Positions 22,180 through 30,670 of a stretch of DNA of 35,491 nucleotides are shown piece by piece (within the stretch, counting starts at the first letter, position 1; the number at the start of each line of letters is the position of its first letter). The DNA comes from Sphingobium sp. (GTDB lineage Bacteria; Pseudomonadota; Alphaproteobacteria; Sphingomonadales; Sphingomonadaceae): positions 1 through 35,491 of the forward strand of contig JACESO010000023.1 of the NCBI GenBank assembly GCA_013911745.1, written 5' to 3'. A program made the position numbers and the translations under genes. The notes under the pieces were generated by a model that did no database searches, was not told the origin of the DNA, and was given only the letters and a program-made list of their open reading frames with translations.

Positions 22180-25100
22180 TCAGAAGCGGATCTTCGCCGA
22201 CGCGCGATAGCTCTGATATTTGACGTCCTTGCGCCAGGCGGTCGTGTCGGCCGACAGGCTGAGGTCGACATTGCCCGTCGCGATGGTGAGGCCGCCGCCG
22301 ATTTCGCCCCAGTTCCGGTCCTGACCGCCCAGCGCAAAGGGCGCGAGCGGGCCGGAGCCGCCGACCAGATTGGCCAGCAGGAACGCCGGCTGATCGCGGA
22401 ACTCATGGACATAGTTGGCGGTGACATAGGGCTTGAAGCCGCTGCCGTTCGCCTTGACCGTGGCGCCGAGCCGGCCCTGCGCGCTCTGGATCGCGTGCCG
22501 CTTGATGACCAGCGCCGCGTCCCCGCCATATTCGGCCAAGTTGCCGCCGCTGATATACGCACCCCGGATCGACGCACGCGGCACGATGGCGAAGGCGTCG
22601 GTGCCCAGCGTCTTGCTGAGGCCCAGTTCGCCCGAAAGCGCCAGTTCCTGATCCGATCCGTTGAGCGTGTAGGGCGTCGCGCCAACGGTGAAGGCCCGGC
22701 GCGACTTCGTCGCGAGCGTGCCTGCGCTGCCGACCGCGTCGAGCTTCAGCCCGCCAAGGTCGAACGCGCCATAGACCGTGGCCTGATAGAGGCGCGCGCG
22801 CGCCGTGTCGTTGACCGCCGTGTTGCCCTTCAATTGGCTGAAGGACGCCGACAGGCCGATGACGCCGCTGTCGTTGAACGCCTTCTCGACGCCCGCCGCC
22901 GCGTACCAGCCGTCGAACTGGTCGCGGCCGAGCGGCGTGATCGAGCGCATCGGACGGGCGCTGCCGTCGATATAGCCGCCCGCCAGGAAGGCGCTGACAT
23001 CCTCGGGCAACACGCCCTCGCGCGTCTGGGTGGCTCCGTCGCCGCCCTGATCGAGGCCGAGGTCCATATTGTCGAGGCTGGCGGCGGCAAGCTGGAGCGG
23101 CTGGCCCACCATGGTCAGCGTGCCGCCCATCGCCCCGCCGTCGATCTTGGTCAGGCGATCGCGATAGAAACGCGCCATATTGTCATTGAGCGTTTCGCCC
23201 ATCGAAGTCTTGAGCGTTTCGGTACGCGGGGCCATCGCCTCGAACGCGGCCTGGATGCCGGCGACCGAGAGCAGGTCGGTTTCGCCGTAAAGACCGGCAA
23301 GGCGGCTGTAGTTGCCGCGATTCTGGTCGAGCAGGCGAGCAAACGACACCTGCGTCTGCGACGCGCCGTTGACGACGTCGGCGTAACGGCCCGCGTCGAT
23401 CGTCACCGACACGGCGTTCGCCGAGTAGCTGAGCACCGGGCGCAGGATCGCGCTGAGCGCGGTGGGCGCGGCGAAGGTGCCGGTGACGCCGCCGGTCGCG
23501 GTCAGGAAGGTGTAGCGGCTGCCGAACCGCACCCGCGCGCCGCTCGCCGCCGAGAAGGCGACCGTGCCGCCGACATTGGCCTGGCCCGCGCCCGTGCCGC
23601 GCACCGCCAGCACGTCCGACACGCCGTTGTTGCCAAGGTCGATCGCAAGCAGACTGCCCGACGAGAGGATGGCGTTGCCTTCGACCGTCAGCGTGCCGAT
23701 GCTGCCCACACCGCCGGGCGCGATTGCGCCGCGCACGTTGGTCAGGAACGGCGTGCGCACCGTGCCGCTGCCCGAAAGCAGGCCGGTCAGCAGGAAATAG
23801 TCGCCTGGCGTCGATACCGTGCCGTTGACGTTCACCGTGCCCGCAAGCTGCGAGATTTCCATGAGGCTGGTGAGCGATCCGGTCGAGGTCACGTCCAGGG
23901 TCGCGCCCGTCCCCGCAATGCCGAAGCGATCGACGGTGGCGCTGGTGTCGAGCGTCGTGCGGCCGTTGGCGGACAGGGTCACGTCATAATAGCGGCCCAC
24001 GACCCCGGCCGAAGCGAGCGGCGCGATATTGTTGGGGATGAAGTTGCTCGCGCCCGGCAGCCCGTTGGCGACGGTCGCGACGGGAAGCGGGCCGCTCGCC
24101 TGCGCCTCCTTGATGCTGCCGCTGGGGGTGGCGGCGCTGGTGGCGCTCGCTTCGCCGCTCAGGCTCACATTTTCAGGCGTCGCGCTGCGGTCGGCGATCT
24201 CGACCTTGCCCTTGTTGTCGCTGACGGTCGAAGCCCCGCCCTTCGCCGCAGCCTGCCCCTCGCTGGAGACGGTTGCGCCGCTCGGGACCAGTTCGCCGGT
24301 GCGCACGTCATAGCAGATGCCGTCGGGATCGTAGCAGATCTGGCCGAACTTGCTGGCGGCGTCGGCCCCATAGGCGCCTGCGCCCGTCGTGGTGGGCACG
24401 CCGTTCACCAGCTTGCCCGTGTTGTCGATCACCCGATAATTGGGGTCGAGCGCCGTCACCCAGTGATTGGGGTCGCTCCATTTGCCATCGCCTGCCTTGG
24501 CGGTGGCATAGCGATAGGGATTGTTGGCCGCGATCCAGTCCCAGAAGAGGTAGAGCGGCTGGTAGAAGGAGGAGCCGCCATAGGAGCTTTGCGGCTGGCC
24601 CAGGAAATAGCGGCTGCCGCCCGACAGGACGCCGATCACCGTCTTTTCGGCAAAGGTGCGGTCTAGGATCAGCGGACCGCCCGAATCGCCGCTTGCCGTC
24701 ACGCCTTCATTGGGCAGGGCGTCATCCTTGAAGACGTTGAAGTCATAAGGATTGGTGCGGTTGGGATCGTCGAAGTCGAGCTGGTAGAGATTTTGCGGCA
24801 GTCCGCTCGGCGCGCCGAACAGGAAGCTGTCGATGTCGTCCAGCGACCCCAGCATCCCGAGGAAATTCTCCGCCACCCGGCGGCGGAAATCGATGCCGAC
24901 ATTCTGCCCCAACGTGCCGCTGCCGGTCCGGCCGTAGCCGGTGATCGTCACATGGTAATTGCTGCCGGTCGTGTCGCTGATGCTCGAAGGCGCGGGCAGC
25001 GCGGAAAACAGCATCGTCCAGGTCGGCACATTCTTGGCCGGCGTGTCCAGCGTCGCCATGGCAACGTCGCCGAACAGGAAGCTCAAGGCGTTGGGATCGA

Positions 25101-25521
25101 GCGATTCCGGATGATAGGCGATGTTGTTGACGTTGTAGACGCTGAGCGCGGTGTTGGTGCGGTAATTGTTGTTCAGCCAATTGATGAGGCCGGGCCGCGC
25201 ATCCGTCTGAAAGGCAAAGGCCACCGGAACGCCGCCGTTGACGGTCGAATAGTCTGGCGTATCGAGATCGTTGACGCAGTGCGCGGCGAAGATGACCGTG
25301 CGCGGGTTCACGAGCGTGCCGGTGCAGACGAAGCCGTCCGCGCGATACATGATGCCGACGCCGTTGACGCCGCTGTCCACTATCTGCGCCGGCGTCTTGC
25401 TGTCGTTCGGAACCACCGCCTGCGCCGCAGGAGCCACAAGAGCCCCCATCGCCGCAGATGCCAGAAGTGCAGGACGACCGATGCGCGCCAACAGGCCCGC
25501 ACCATTCTTGCGAATGTGCAT
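22180..25521 (-). CDS. Autotransporter with trypsin-like (S1) serine protease passenger
   Basis: A 1113-residue type Va secretion protein. The signal peptide ends near residue 35 (ALVAPAAQA). The S1 protease domain spans about 38-330 with a complete triad: His81 in VIFAAHCVND, Asp152 in LFGDVAMATLD and Ser280 in TASGDSGGPLIL. A linker rich in Ser/Ala/Thr follows (about 420-500), then a repetitive beta-helix-like region (GSLTSLMEISQLAGTVNVNG through GTLTVEGNAILSSGSLLAID). The C-terminal beta-barrel occupies about 850-1113, ending SAKIRF with the usual terminal Phe. The ATG at 25521 has GGGGAGAG 6 nt upstream. It is likely cell-surface exposed; the substrate is unknown. Confidence 0.93.
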   Translation of the reverse strand: MHIRKNGAGLLARIGRPALLASAAMGALVAPAAQAVVPNDSKTPAQIVDSGVNGVGIMYRADGFVCTGTLVNPRTVIFAAHCVNDLDTPDYSTVNGGVPVAFAFQTDARPGLINWLNNNYRTNTALSVYNVNNIAYHPESLDPNALSFLFGDVAMATLDTPAKNVPTWTMLFSALPAPSSISDTTGSNYHVTITGYGRTGSGTLGQNVGIDFRRRVAENFLGMLGSLDDIDSFLFGAPSGLPQNLYQLDFDDPNRTNPYDFNVFKDDALPNEGVTASGDSGGPLILDRTFAEKTVIGVLSGGSRYFLGQPQSSYGGSSFYQPLYLFWDWIAANNPYRYATAKAGDGKWSDPNHWVTALDPNYRVIDNTGKLVNGVPTTTGAGAYGADAASKFGQICYDPDGICYDVRTGELVPSGATVSSEGQAAAKGGASTVSDNKGKVEIADRSATPENVSLSGEASATSAATPSGSIKEAQASGPLPVATVANGLPGASNFIPNNIAPLASAGVVGRYYDVTLSANGRTTLDTSATVDRFGIAGTGATLDVTSTGSLTSLMEISQLAGTVNVNGTVSTPGDYFLLTGLLSGSGTVRTPFLTNVRGAIAPGGVGSIGTLTVEGNAILSSGSLLAIDLGNNGVSDVLAVRGTGAGQANVGGTVAFSAASGARVRFGSRYTFLTATGGVTGTFAAPTALSAILRPVLSYSANAVSVTIDAGRYADVVNGASQTQVSFARLLDQNRGNYSRLAGLYGETDLLSVAGIQAAFEAMAPRTETLKTSMGETLNDNMARFYRDRLTKIDGGAMGGTLTMVGQPLQLAAASLDNMDLGLDQGGDGATQTREGVLPEDVSAFLAGGYIDGSARPMRSITPLGRDQFDGWYAAAGVEKAFNDSGVIGLSASFSQLKGNTAVNDTARARLYQATVYGAFDLGGLKLDAVGSAGTLATKSRRAFTVGATPYTLNGSDQELALSGELGLSKTLGTDAFAIVPRASIRGAYISGGNLAEYGGDAALVIKRHAIQSAQGRLGATVKANGSGFKPYVTANYVHEFRDQPAFLLANLVGGSGPLAPFALGGQDRNWGEIGGGLTIATGNVDLSLSADTTAWRKDVKYQSYRASAKIRF

Positions 25522-25739
25522 GTAAAACTCTCCCCAAAGACCCGGCGGCGAGGCTAACAGACGAAAGGGGCAAGACAATCCGGGTGCTGCGAAACTTTAC
25601 GACTGTTACATAAGCGCCACATCGATCGCTGGTCCCGCCATCGCGCGCCAGCCTTGCGCACGCCTGCATATCTGCCTAAGACAGAGGGCAAGTTCCGGTC
25701 CCGTCTCGGGCCTGGCGATAACAGAAAGTTACGGCCCTG

Positions 25740-26852
25740 GTGCAGCATAGCCGCCCATCGCCGCAGAGTTCCGGCCCATCCGGCCTCAACGCGGGAAAGC
25801 ACGCCCGTTCCGGTCCGGACAGTGGGAGCAAGGCTGCGGCCAGTCCTCCCCCGTCGAAGCGGGGCCTTGGCGCGCATGGCCCGCGCGATCGGCGCTCCTA
25901 CGCCGCCATCGACCTTGGCACCAACAATTGCCGCCTGCTGATCGCTAAGCCTTCCTCCGACGGCTTCATCGTCATCGACGCCTTTTCCCGGATCGTCCGC
26001 CTGGGCGAAGGGCTGGCTGCGACCGGGCGGATCAGCGACGCGGCGATCGATCGCGCCATCGCCGCCCTGTCGGTGTGCGCCGACAAGCTGCGCCGCCGCC
26101 ATGTCACACTGGCCCGGTCGGTCGCGACCGAAGCCTGCCGCCGGGCGTCCAACGGCGCGGACTTCATCCAGCGCGTCTATCGGGAAACCGGCATCGCGCT
26201 CGACATCATCAGCGCGCAGGAAGAAGCGCGGCTTGCCGTGCTCGGCTGCCACGCTCTGCTGGAGCCGGGGGACGGCCCGGCGCTGATCTTCGACATTGGC
26301 GGCGGATCGACCGAACTGGTGCTGGTGGACGCGCATGGCGACGGCGCGCCGCATATCGTCGATTGGGTGAGCGCACCCTGGGGCGTCGTGTCGCTGACGG
26401 AGAGCGAGGCGTTCGACCATGGCGATGCGGCGGAGCGGCTCGCCGCCTATGGCCGGATGCGCGCGCGCGTGGCCGAAGCCTTCCTGCCGCTCGCCCGTCG
26501 CCTGCCGCGCGATGCGGAGGGCATCCGCCTGCTCGGAACGTCGGGGACCGTCACCACGCTTGCCAGCCTGCACCTTGGCCTGCCGCGCTACGATCGGCAG
26601 GCGATCGACGGCCTGATCGTGCCATGCGAATCGATGCGTGCCATATCGGATCGGCTATCGGGCATGAGCCTTGCCGACCGGCAGAAGCTGCCCTGCATCG
26701 GCACCGAGCGCGCCGACCTGGTCGTGGCGGGCTGCGCCATATTGGAATCCATCCTCGACATCTGGCCGGCGGAGCGGCTGGGCGTCGCCGATCGGGGCAT
26801 CCGCGAAGGCATATTGCGCGGCCTGATGGACCGCGACGGGAGGGTGATGTGA
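25740..26852 (+). CDS. Ppx/GppA family phosphatase
   Basis: A 370-residue member of the exopolyphosphatase/guanosine pentaphosphate phosphatase family. The ASKHA fold is shown by YAAIDLGTNNCRLLIAKP, EACRRASNGADFI, ALIFDIGGGSTELVLVD and LLGTSGTVTTLASL. Members hydrolyse polyphosphate or pppGpp; which applies here cannot be told. The first about 50 residues are Ser/Pro/Arg-rich and not part of the domain. The GTG at 25740 is the only plausible start upstream, so the N-terminus is uncertain. The stop overlaps the rlmE start by 4 nt (GTGA), so the genes are coupled. Confidence 0.9.
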   Translation: MQHSRPSPQSSGPSGLNAGKHARSGPDSGSKAAASPPPSKRGLGAHGPRDRRSYAAIDLGTNNCRLLIAKPSSDGFIVIDAFSRIVRLGEGLAATGRISDAAIDRAIAALSVCADKLRRRHVTLARSVATEACRRASNGADFIQRVYRETGIALDIISAQEEARLAVLGCHALLEPGDGPALIFDIGGGSTELVLVDAHGDGAPHIVDWVSAPWGVVSLTESEAFDHGDAAERLAAYGRMRARVAEAFLPLARRLPRDAEGIRLLGTSGTVTTLASLHLGLPRYDRQAIDGLIVPCESMRAISDRLSGMSLADRQKLPCIGTERADLVVAGCAILESILDIWPAERLGVADRGIREGILRGLMDRDGRVM

Positions 26853-27532
26853 GAGAGGCGGGCGCGGGCAAGGTCCGGGTCAAGTCCGCCAAGGGCCGCA
26901 CCGCGCAATCGGTGCGCTGGCTGGAGCGGCACCTGAACGATCCCTATGTCCGCAAGGCCAAGGCGGAAGGATGGCGCAGCCGCGCCGCCTTCAAGCTGAT
27001 CGAGCTGGACGAAAAATTCCATTTCGTAAAGGGATCGAAGGCGGTCGTGGACTTGGGGGTCGCACCGGGCGGCTGGGCGCAGGTCGTGCGCAAGATGGCG
27101 CCCAAGGCGGCGGTGGTGGGCATCGACCTGCTTCCGACCGATCCGATCCCGGGCGTCACCCTGTTCGAAATGGACTTCATGGACGACAAGGCACCCGACC
27201 TGCTGCGCGAGGCGCTGGGGCAGCAACCGGACCTCGTCATATCCGACATGGCCGCCAATACCGTGGGTCATGCCCAGACCGACCATTTGCGCACCATGGC
27301 GCTGGTCGAGGCGGCGGCCTGGTTCGCGGTCGAAAATCTGCGCAAGGGCGGCGCCTTCGTCGCGAAGGTTTTCGCGGGCGGCACCGATGCGGAATTGCTG
27401 GCGCTGCTCAAAAGGCATTTCACCACCATCAAACATGCGAAGCCCCCGGCAAGCCGCAAGGGCAGCGTCGAATGGTATGTGGTGGCGCAGGGGTTCAAGG
27501 GCAGGCCAGAGGCACCGGCCGATCCGGGCTGA
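26849..27532 (+). CDS. rlmE: 23S rRNA (uridine-2'-O-)methyltransferase RlmE
   Basis: A 227-residue RrmJ/FtsJ enzyme that methylates the 2'-OH of U2552 in 23S rRNA during late 50S assembly, using S-adenosylmethionine. The SAM motif is VVDLGVAPGGWAQVV. The K-D-K-E catalytic tetrad is visible as Lys in RSRAAFKLIELDEKF, Asp in DLVISDMAAN, Lys in GAFVAKVFAGG and Glu in GSVEWYVVAQGF. The basic N-terminus KVRVKSAKGRTAQSVRWLER contacts RNA in homologues. GTG at 26849 overlaps the Ppx/GppA stop. The same frame is open far upstream but only as a shadow of the phosphatase gene. Confidence 0.95.
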   Translation: MREAGAGKVRVKSAKGRTAQSVRWLERHLNDPYVRKAKAEGWRSRAAFKLIELDEKFHFVKGSKAVVDLGVAPGGWAQVVRKMAPKAAVVGIDLLPTDPIPGVTLFEMDFMDDKAPDLLREALGQQPDLVISDMAANTVGHAQTDHLRTMALVEAAAWFAVENLRKGGAFVAKVFAGGTDAELLALLKRHFTTIKHAKPPASRKGSVEWYVVAQGFKGRPEAPADPG

Positions 27533-27553
27533 CGATTAGGGGGCAGGGGGCAT

Positions 27554-29062
27554 TTGGTCGCAACGGTTTCGACGGTCGCCTATCTCGGGCTGGAGGCGCG
27601 CGGGGTCGAGGTGCAGTGCCAGCTGGTCCCCGGCCTTCCCAATTTCATCCTGGTCGGATTGCCGGACAAGGCGGTCGCCGAAAGCCGCGAGCGGGTGCGC
27701 AACGCCATCGCCGCCATCGGGCTGTCGCTGCCGCCCAAGCGCATCACGGTGAACCTGTCGCCGGCCGACCTGCCCAAGGAAGGATCGCATTTCGACCTGC
27801 CGATCGCGTTGGCGCTGCTCGGCGCGATGGGCGTGATCGATGCGGAGACGCTGGCCGGCTATATCGTCGTAGGCGAACTGGGTTTGGATGGCCGCACCGC
27901 GCCGTCGCCCGGCGTCCTGCTTGCCGCGCTGCATGCGGGGGGCCAGGAGAAGGGGCTGGTCTGCCCGGCGGCGCAGGGCAGTGAAGCGGCTTGGGCGGGC
28001 CAGGTGGAGGTCGTCGCCGCGCCCGATCTTCTAAGCCTGCTCAACCATTTCAAAGGCACGGCCGCCCTCTCGCCGCCGCAGCCGGGCGCGGTGGAGGCTC
28101 CGGTGCGGACGACGGACTTGCGTCAGGTGAAGGGCCAGGAAGTCGCCAAGCGCGCCCTGGAGATCGCGGCGGCGGGCGGCCACAACCTGCTGATGGTGGG
28201 GCCGCCCGGCGCGGGCAAGTCGCTGATGGCGAGCTGCCTGCCCGGCATCCTGCCGGACATGACGCCGGCCGAAGCGCTGGAAAGCTCCATGGTGGCGAGC
28301 GTCGCCGGCACACTGGAGGGAGGCCGGATCAGCCGGGCGCGGCCCTTCCGCAATCCGCATCACAGCGCGTCGATGGCAGCGCTGGTCGGTGGCGGGCTGA
28401 AGGCCCGGCCGGGCGAGGTCAGCATGGCGCATCTGGGCGTGCTGTTCCTGGACGAACTGCCGGAATTCCAGCGCACGGTGCTGGATTCGCTGCGCCAGCC
28501 GCTGGAAACCGGCGAGGTGACGGTGGCGCGGGCCAATGCGCATGTAACCTTTCCGGCGCGGGTGCAGTTGATCGCGGCGATGAACCCGTGCCGCTGCGGC
28601 CATCTGGGCGATCCGGCGCTGGCCTGTTCGCGCGCGCCGCGCTGCGCCGCGGACTATCAGGCGAAGGTGTCGGGGCCGCTGCTCGACCGCATCGACCTGC
28701 ATGTGGAGGTGCAGGCAGTGACGGCCGCCGATCTCGTCCTGCCGCCTCCTGCGGAAGGGTCCGCCGAAGTCGCGGCGCGGGTGGCCGCTGCCCGGTCGGT
28801 GCAGCATGCGCGCTATGCCGGCAGCGCGACCCGGACCAATGCGGAAGTCGACGGAGAGCGGCTGGAGGAGGTCGCCGGGCCGGACGAAGCGGGACGGCAG
28901 TTGCTGGCGCAGGCAGCCGCCGCGATGAAGCTGTCGGCGCGCGGCTATACGCGCGTGTTGCGAGTCGCGCGGACCATTGCGGACTTGGCGGGCGCGGACC
29001 GGGTCGGCCGCGTCCATGTCGCCGAAGCGCTCAGCTATCGCCGACGCGCGCCGGTGAACTGA
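27554..29062 (+). CDS. yifB: YifB/ComM family Mg-chelatase-like AAA ATPase
   Basis: A 502-residue protein with three parts: an N-terminal ChlI/Lon-like domain (VEVQCQLVPGLPNFILVGLP and PPKRITVNLSPADLPKEGSH), a central AAA domain with Walker A GPPGAGKS (216-223) and Walker B VLFLDELPEF (about 296-305), and a C-terminal helical domain (ARGYTRVLRVARTIADLAG). NPCRCGHLGDP supplies the conserved cysteines. ComM, the best-studied member, is a hexameric helicase that promotes branch migration during integration of DNA in natural transformation. It starts with TTG, 21 bp after rlmE. Confidence 0.93.
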   Translation: MVATVSTVAYLGLEARGVEVQCQLVPGLPNFILVGLPDKAVAESRERVRNAIAAIGLSLPPKRITVNLSPADLPKEGSHFDLPIALALLGAMGVIDAETLAGYIVVGELGLDGRTAPSPGVLLAALHAGGQEKGLVCPAAQGSEAAWAGQVEVVAAPDLLSLLNHFKGTAALSPPQPGAVEAPVRTTDLRQVKGQEVAKRALEIAAAGGHNLLMVGPPGAGKSLMASCLPGILPDMTPAEALESSMVASVAGTLEGGRISRARPFRNPHHSASMAALVGGGLKARPGEVSMAHLGVLFLDELPEFQRTVLDSLRQPLETGEVTVARANAHVTFPARVQLIAAMNPCRCGHLGDPALACSRAPRCAADYQAKVSGPLLDRIDLHVEVQAVTAADLVLPPPAEGSAEVAARVAAARSVQHARYAGSATRTNAEVDGERLEEVAGPDEAGRQLLAQAAAAMKLSARGYTRVLRVARTIADLAGADRVGRVHVAEALSYRRRAPVN

Positions 29063-29117
29063 CGGGCTGCCCGGAGGGACATTGGCGCGCGGCAAACCGG
29101 CATGGTAGATTCCGGCG

Positions 29118-29303
29118 ATGCCAGCCCGCCTCATCCTGCCGCCCGTAATGTTCGGCCTTGTCGTCCTGACGCTGCTGACGGTGGGTGACGCAGCGTTCTG
29201 GACTCCGCGTCATGCGCTGTACGAACTGCCGGCGCGCGCCATTACGGTGGCGGTGCTTGTCGGGCTGTGGCTGGTGCGCGCCTATAAGCGGCTGGATCGT
29301 TAA
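29118..29303 (+). CDS. Small two-helix membrane protein
   Basis: A 61-residue protein with two hydrophobic segments (about 5-22, LILPPVMFGLVVLTLLTVG, and 38-54, AITVAVLVGLWLVRAY) and a basic C-terminus (KRLDR). The orientation would place both ends in the cytoplasm. I recognise no family. It begins 55 bp after the YifB-type gene without a strong ribosome-binding site and ends 20 bp before the converging M23 peptidase gene. The composition and frame are consistent with a real gene, but coding status is less certain than for its neighbours. Confidence 0.55.
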   Translation: MPARLILPPVMFGLVVLTLLTVGDAAFWTPRHALYELPARAITVAVLVGLWLVRAYKRLDR

Positions 29304-29323
29304 AGGCAGCTCACCGCCGCCTT

Positions 29324-30517
29324 TCAGCCCCGGCCGCGAAGGTCCGCCACGCGCGCTGTCGCGATCCGCTGGGTTTGCAGCGCGTCCGTGCGCGCCTCCA
29401 GGAAACGGCGGGGGTTGATGGCCTGGCCGTTCAGCCGGACTTCGAAATGGAGGTGGGTGCCGGTCGACCGGCCGGTCGAGCCCATGCGCCCGATCGTGTC
29501 GCCCCGCGCGATTCTGTCGCCGCTGTGGGCGACGAAGCCGGACAGGTGGGCATAGCGGGTCATGAGGCCGTTGCCATGCTCGACTTCCACGACCTTCCCA
29601 TAGCCCTGCCGCTGGCCGACATAGGTGACGCGCCCGGCCGCCGCAGCGTTGATCGGCTGGCCATAACGGCCGGGAAAGTCGATACCGGCGTGGAAGGCGG
29701 CATGGCCGTTGAAGGGATCGCGGCGATAACCGTAGGAACTGGTCATCATCGGCGCGGCGGTGGGCTGGCCCGATGGAATGGTGAGCAGGCTGCGCTCCAG
29801 AAATTCCATCCGGCTCATGGCGTCCGCCAGATGCTCCAGCTCGCCCGACATCGTGCCCTTCTCGCCCTTCCAGGGCACGAAGGGACCGCCCTGCGCCCGC
29901 GCCGCCGTCCGGGCGAGCGTGTCGGGATTGAGGCCGAAGCTGCGGATCGCGGCCGCCGCCTTGTCGGACCGGCGTTCGACCGCGCGGGTCAGCAGTTGCG
30001 CGAAGCGCCGCTGCCTTTGCTCCAGCCGCACCAGCGGCGCGGCTTCCGGGGCAATGCTGATCTTGGCGTGGAGAGCCGGGCTTTTCTTTGCCCCGGCCGC
30101 TTCATCCTTATCGGATCCGATCAGGTCCGCGCCGGCGTCCTTGCCATCGTCCCCGAAATGGGCGCGGTAGAGATCATCCATGAAATCCTGCCGCGCTTCC
30201 AGATCCTGCGCCAGCGCCTCGACGGACTTGCGATAGCCGGCCACCTTGTCCGCCGCCTTCGCAACGGACTTGCCCTCCTTCGCCAGCGCGACGCGCTGTG
30301 CCTCGACCTGCGCATTGTTCGCCAGCATCGCGACGGTCATGCCGCCCCAACCGATCAGCGCGGCGGACAGCATCCCGGCGCCGACGATCTGCGCGCGGCG
30401 CGATATGCGGATGAATCTGACCTCGCCACCGGACCGCAGGAAGATTTCCCGCTCAGGGCAAAGGGCGTTCAGCCGGTCCCGAAGGCCGGCCAGGCCCTTA
30501 TTCTTCTGCTGCGACAA
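29324..30517 (-). CDS. M23 family metallopeptidase (LytM-type), membrane-anchored
   Basis: A 397-residue protein with a short cytoplasmic start, one transmembrane helix at about 40-68 (VGAGMLSAALIGWGGMTVAM), a periplasmic coiled-coil region (about 70-200) and a C-terminal LytM domain. Zinc ligands are seen in AAFHAGIDFPGRYG (HxxxD) and GTHLHFEVRLNG (HxH), with GLMTRYAHLSGF between. It probably cleaves, or activates cleavage of, peptidoglycan cross-links during growth or division. It starts with TTG at 30517, the only start in the open frame, and GGGG upstream lies within a hairpin. Confidence 0.92.
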   Translation of the reverse strand: MSQQKNKGLAGLRDRLNALCPEREIFLRSGGEVRFIRISRRAQIVGAGMLSAALIGWGGMTVAMLANNAQVEAQRVALAKEGKSVAKAADKVAGYRKSVEALAQDLEARQDFMDDLYRAHFGDDGKDAGADLIGSDKDEAAGAKKSPALHAKISIAPEAAPLVRLEQRQRRFAQLLTRAVERRSDKAAAAIRSFGLNPDTLARTAARAQGGPFVPWKGEKGTMSGELEHLADAMSRMEFLERSLLTIPSGQPTAAPMMTSSYGYRRDPFNGHAAFHAGIDFPGRYGQPINAAAAGRVTYVGQRQGYGKVVEVEHGNGLMTRYAHLSGFVAHSGDRIARGDTIGRMGSTGRSTGTHLHFEVRLNGQAINPRRFLEARTDALQTQRIATARVADLRGRG

Positions 30518-30522
30518 AGCGA

Positions 30523-30551
30523 CCCCACGACTCTTATTCGACGAGTCGGGG
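30523..30551 (-). promoter_or_regulatory. Hairpin covering the ribosome-binding site of the M23 gene
   Basis: On the minus strand CCCCGACTC pairs with GAGTC-GT-GGGG (9-nt loop, 2-nt bulge), so the GGGG Shine-Dalgarno, 5 nt before the TTG start, is inside the stem. An upstream ACGAGTC (30593-30599) can instead pair with GACTCGT of the left arm, which would free the site. An 11-bp direct repeat (CCGCCTGCGCG at 30568 and 30582, plus strand) lies between. Confidence 0.4.
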
Positions 30552-30670
30552 CGCTAGCAAAGCGCGGCCGCCTGCGCGAATCCGCCTGCGCGGACTCGTG
30601 ACGAACGGGATCACTGGCGCGATGAAATGAAGATGCGGCCTTTTTGTTCCCGCGCGATGAAAAAAATCCG

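Noticed and set aside
22156..24666. 836-codon open frame antisense to the autotransporter
   Set aside because: Arg/Ala/Gly-rich shadow; the minus-strand frame has a signal peptide, catalytic triad, barrel and terminator.
26075..26848. Upstream extension of the rlmE frame through the phosphatase gene
   Set aside because: The extension is a shadow of Ppx/GppA in another frame. The enzyme's conserved start and the GTGA coupling place the start at 26849.
30568..30592. Start of a CRISPR-like or tandem repeat array (CCGCCTGCGCG twice)
   Set aside because: Only two 11-bp copies 14 bp apart and no further units; treated as part of the M23 leader.
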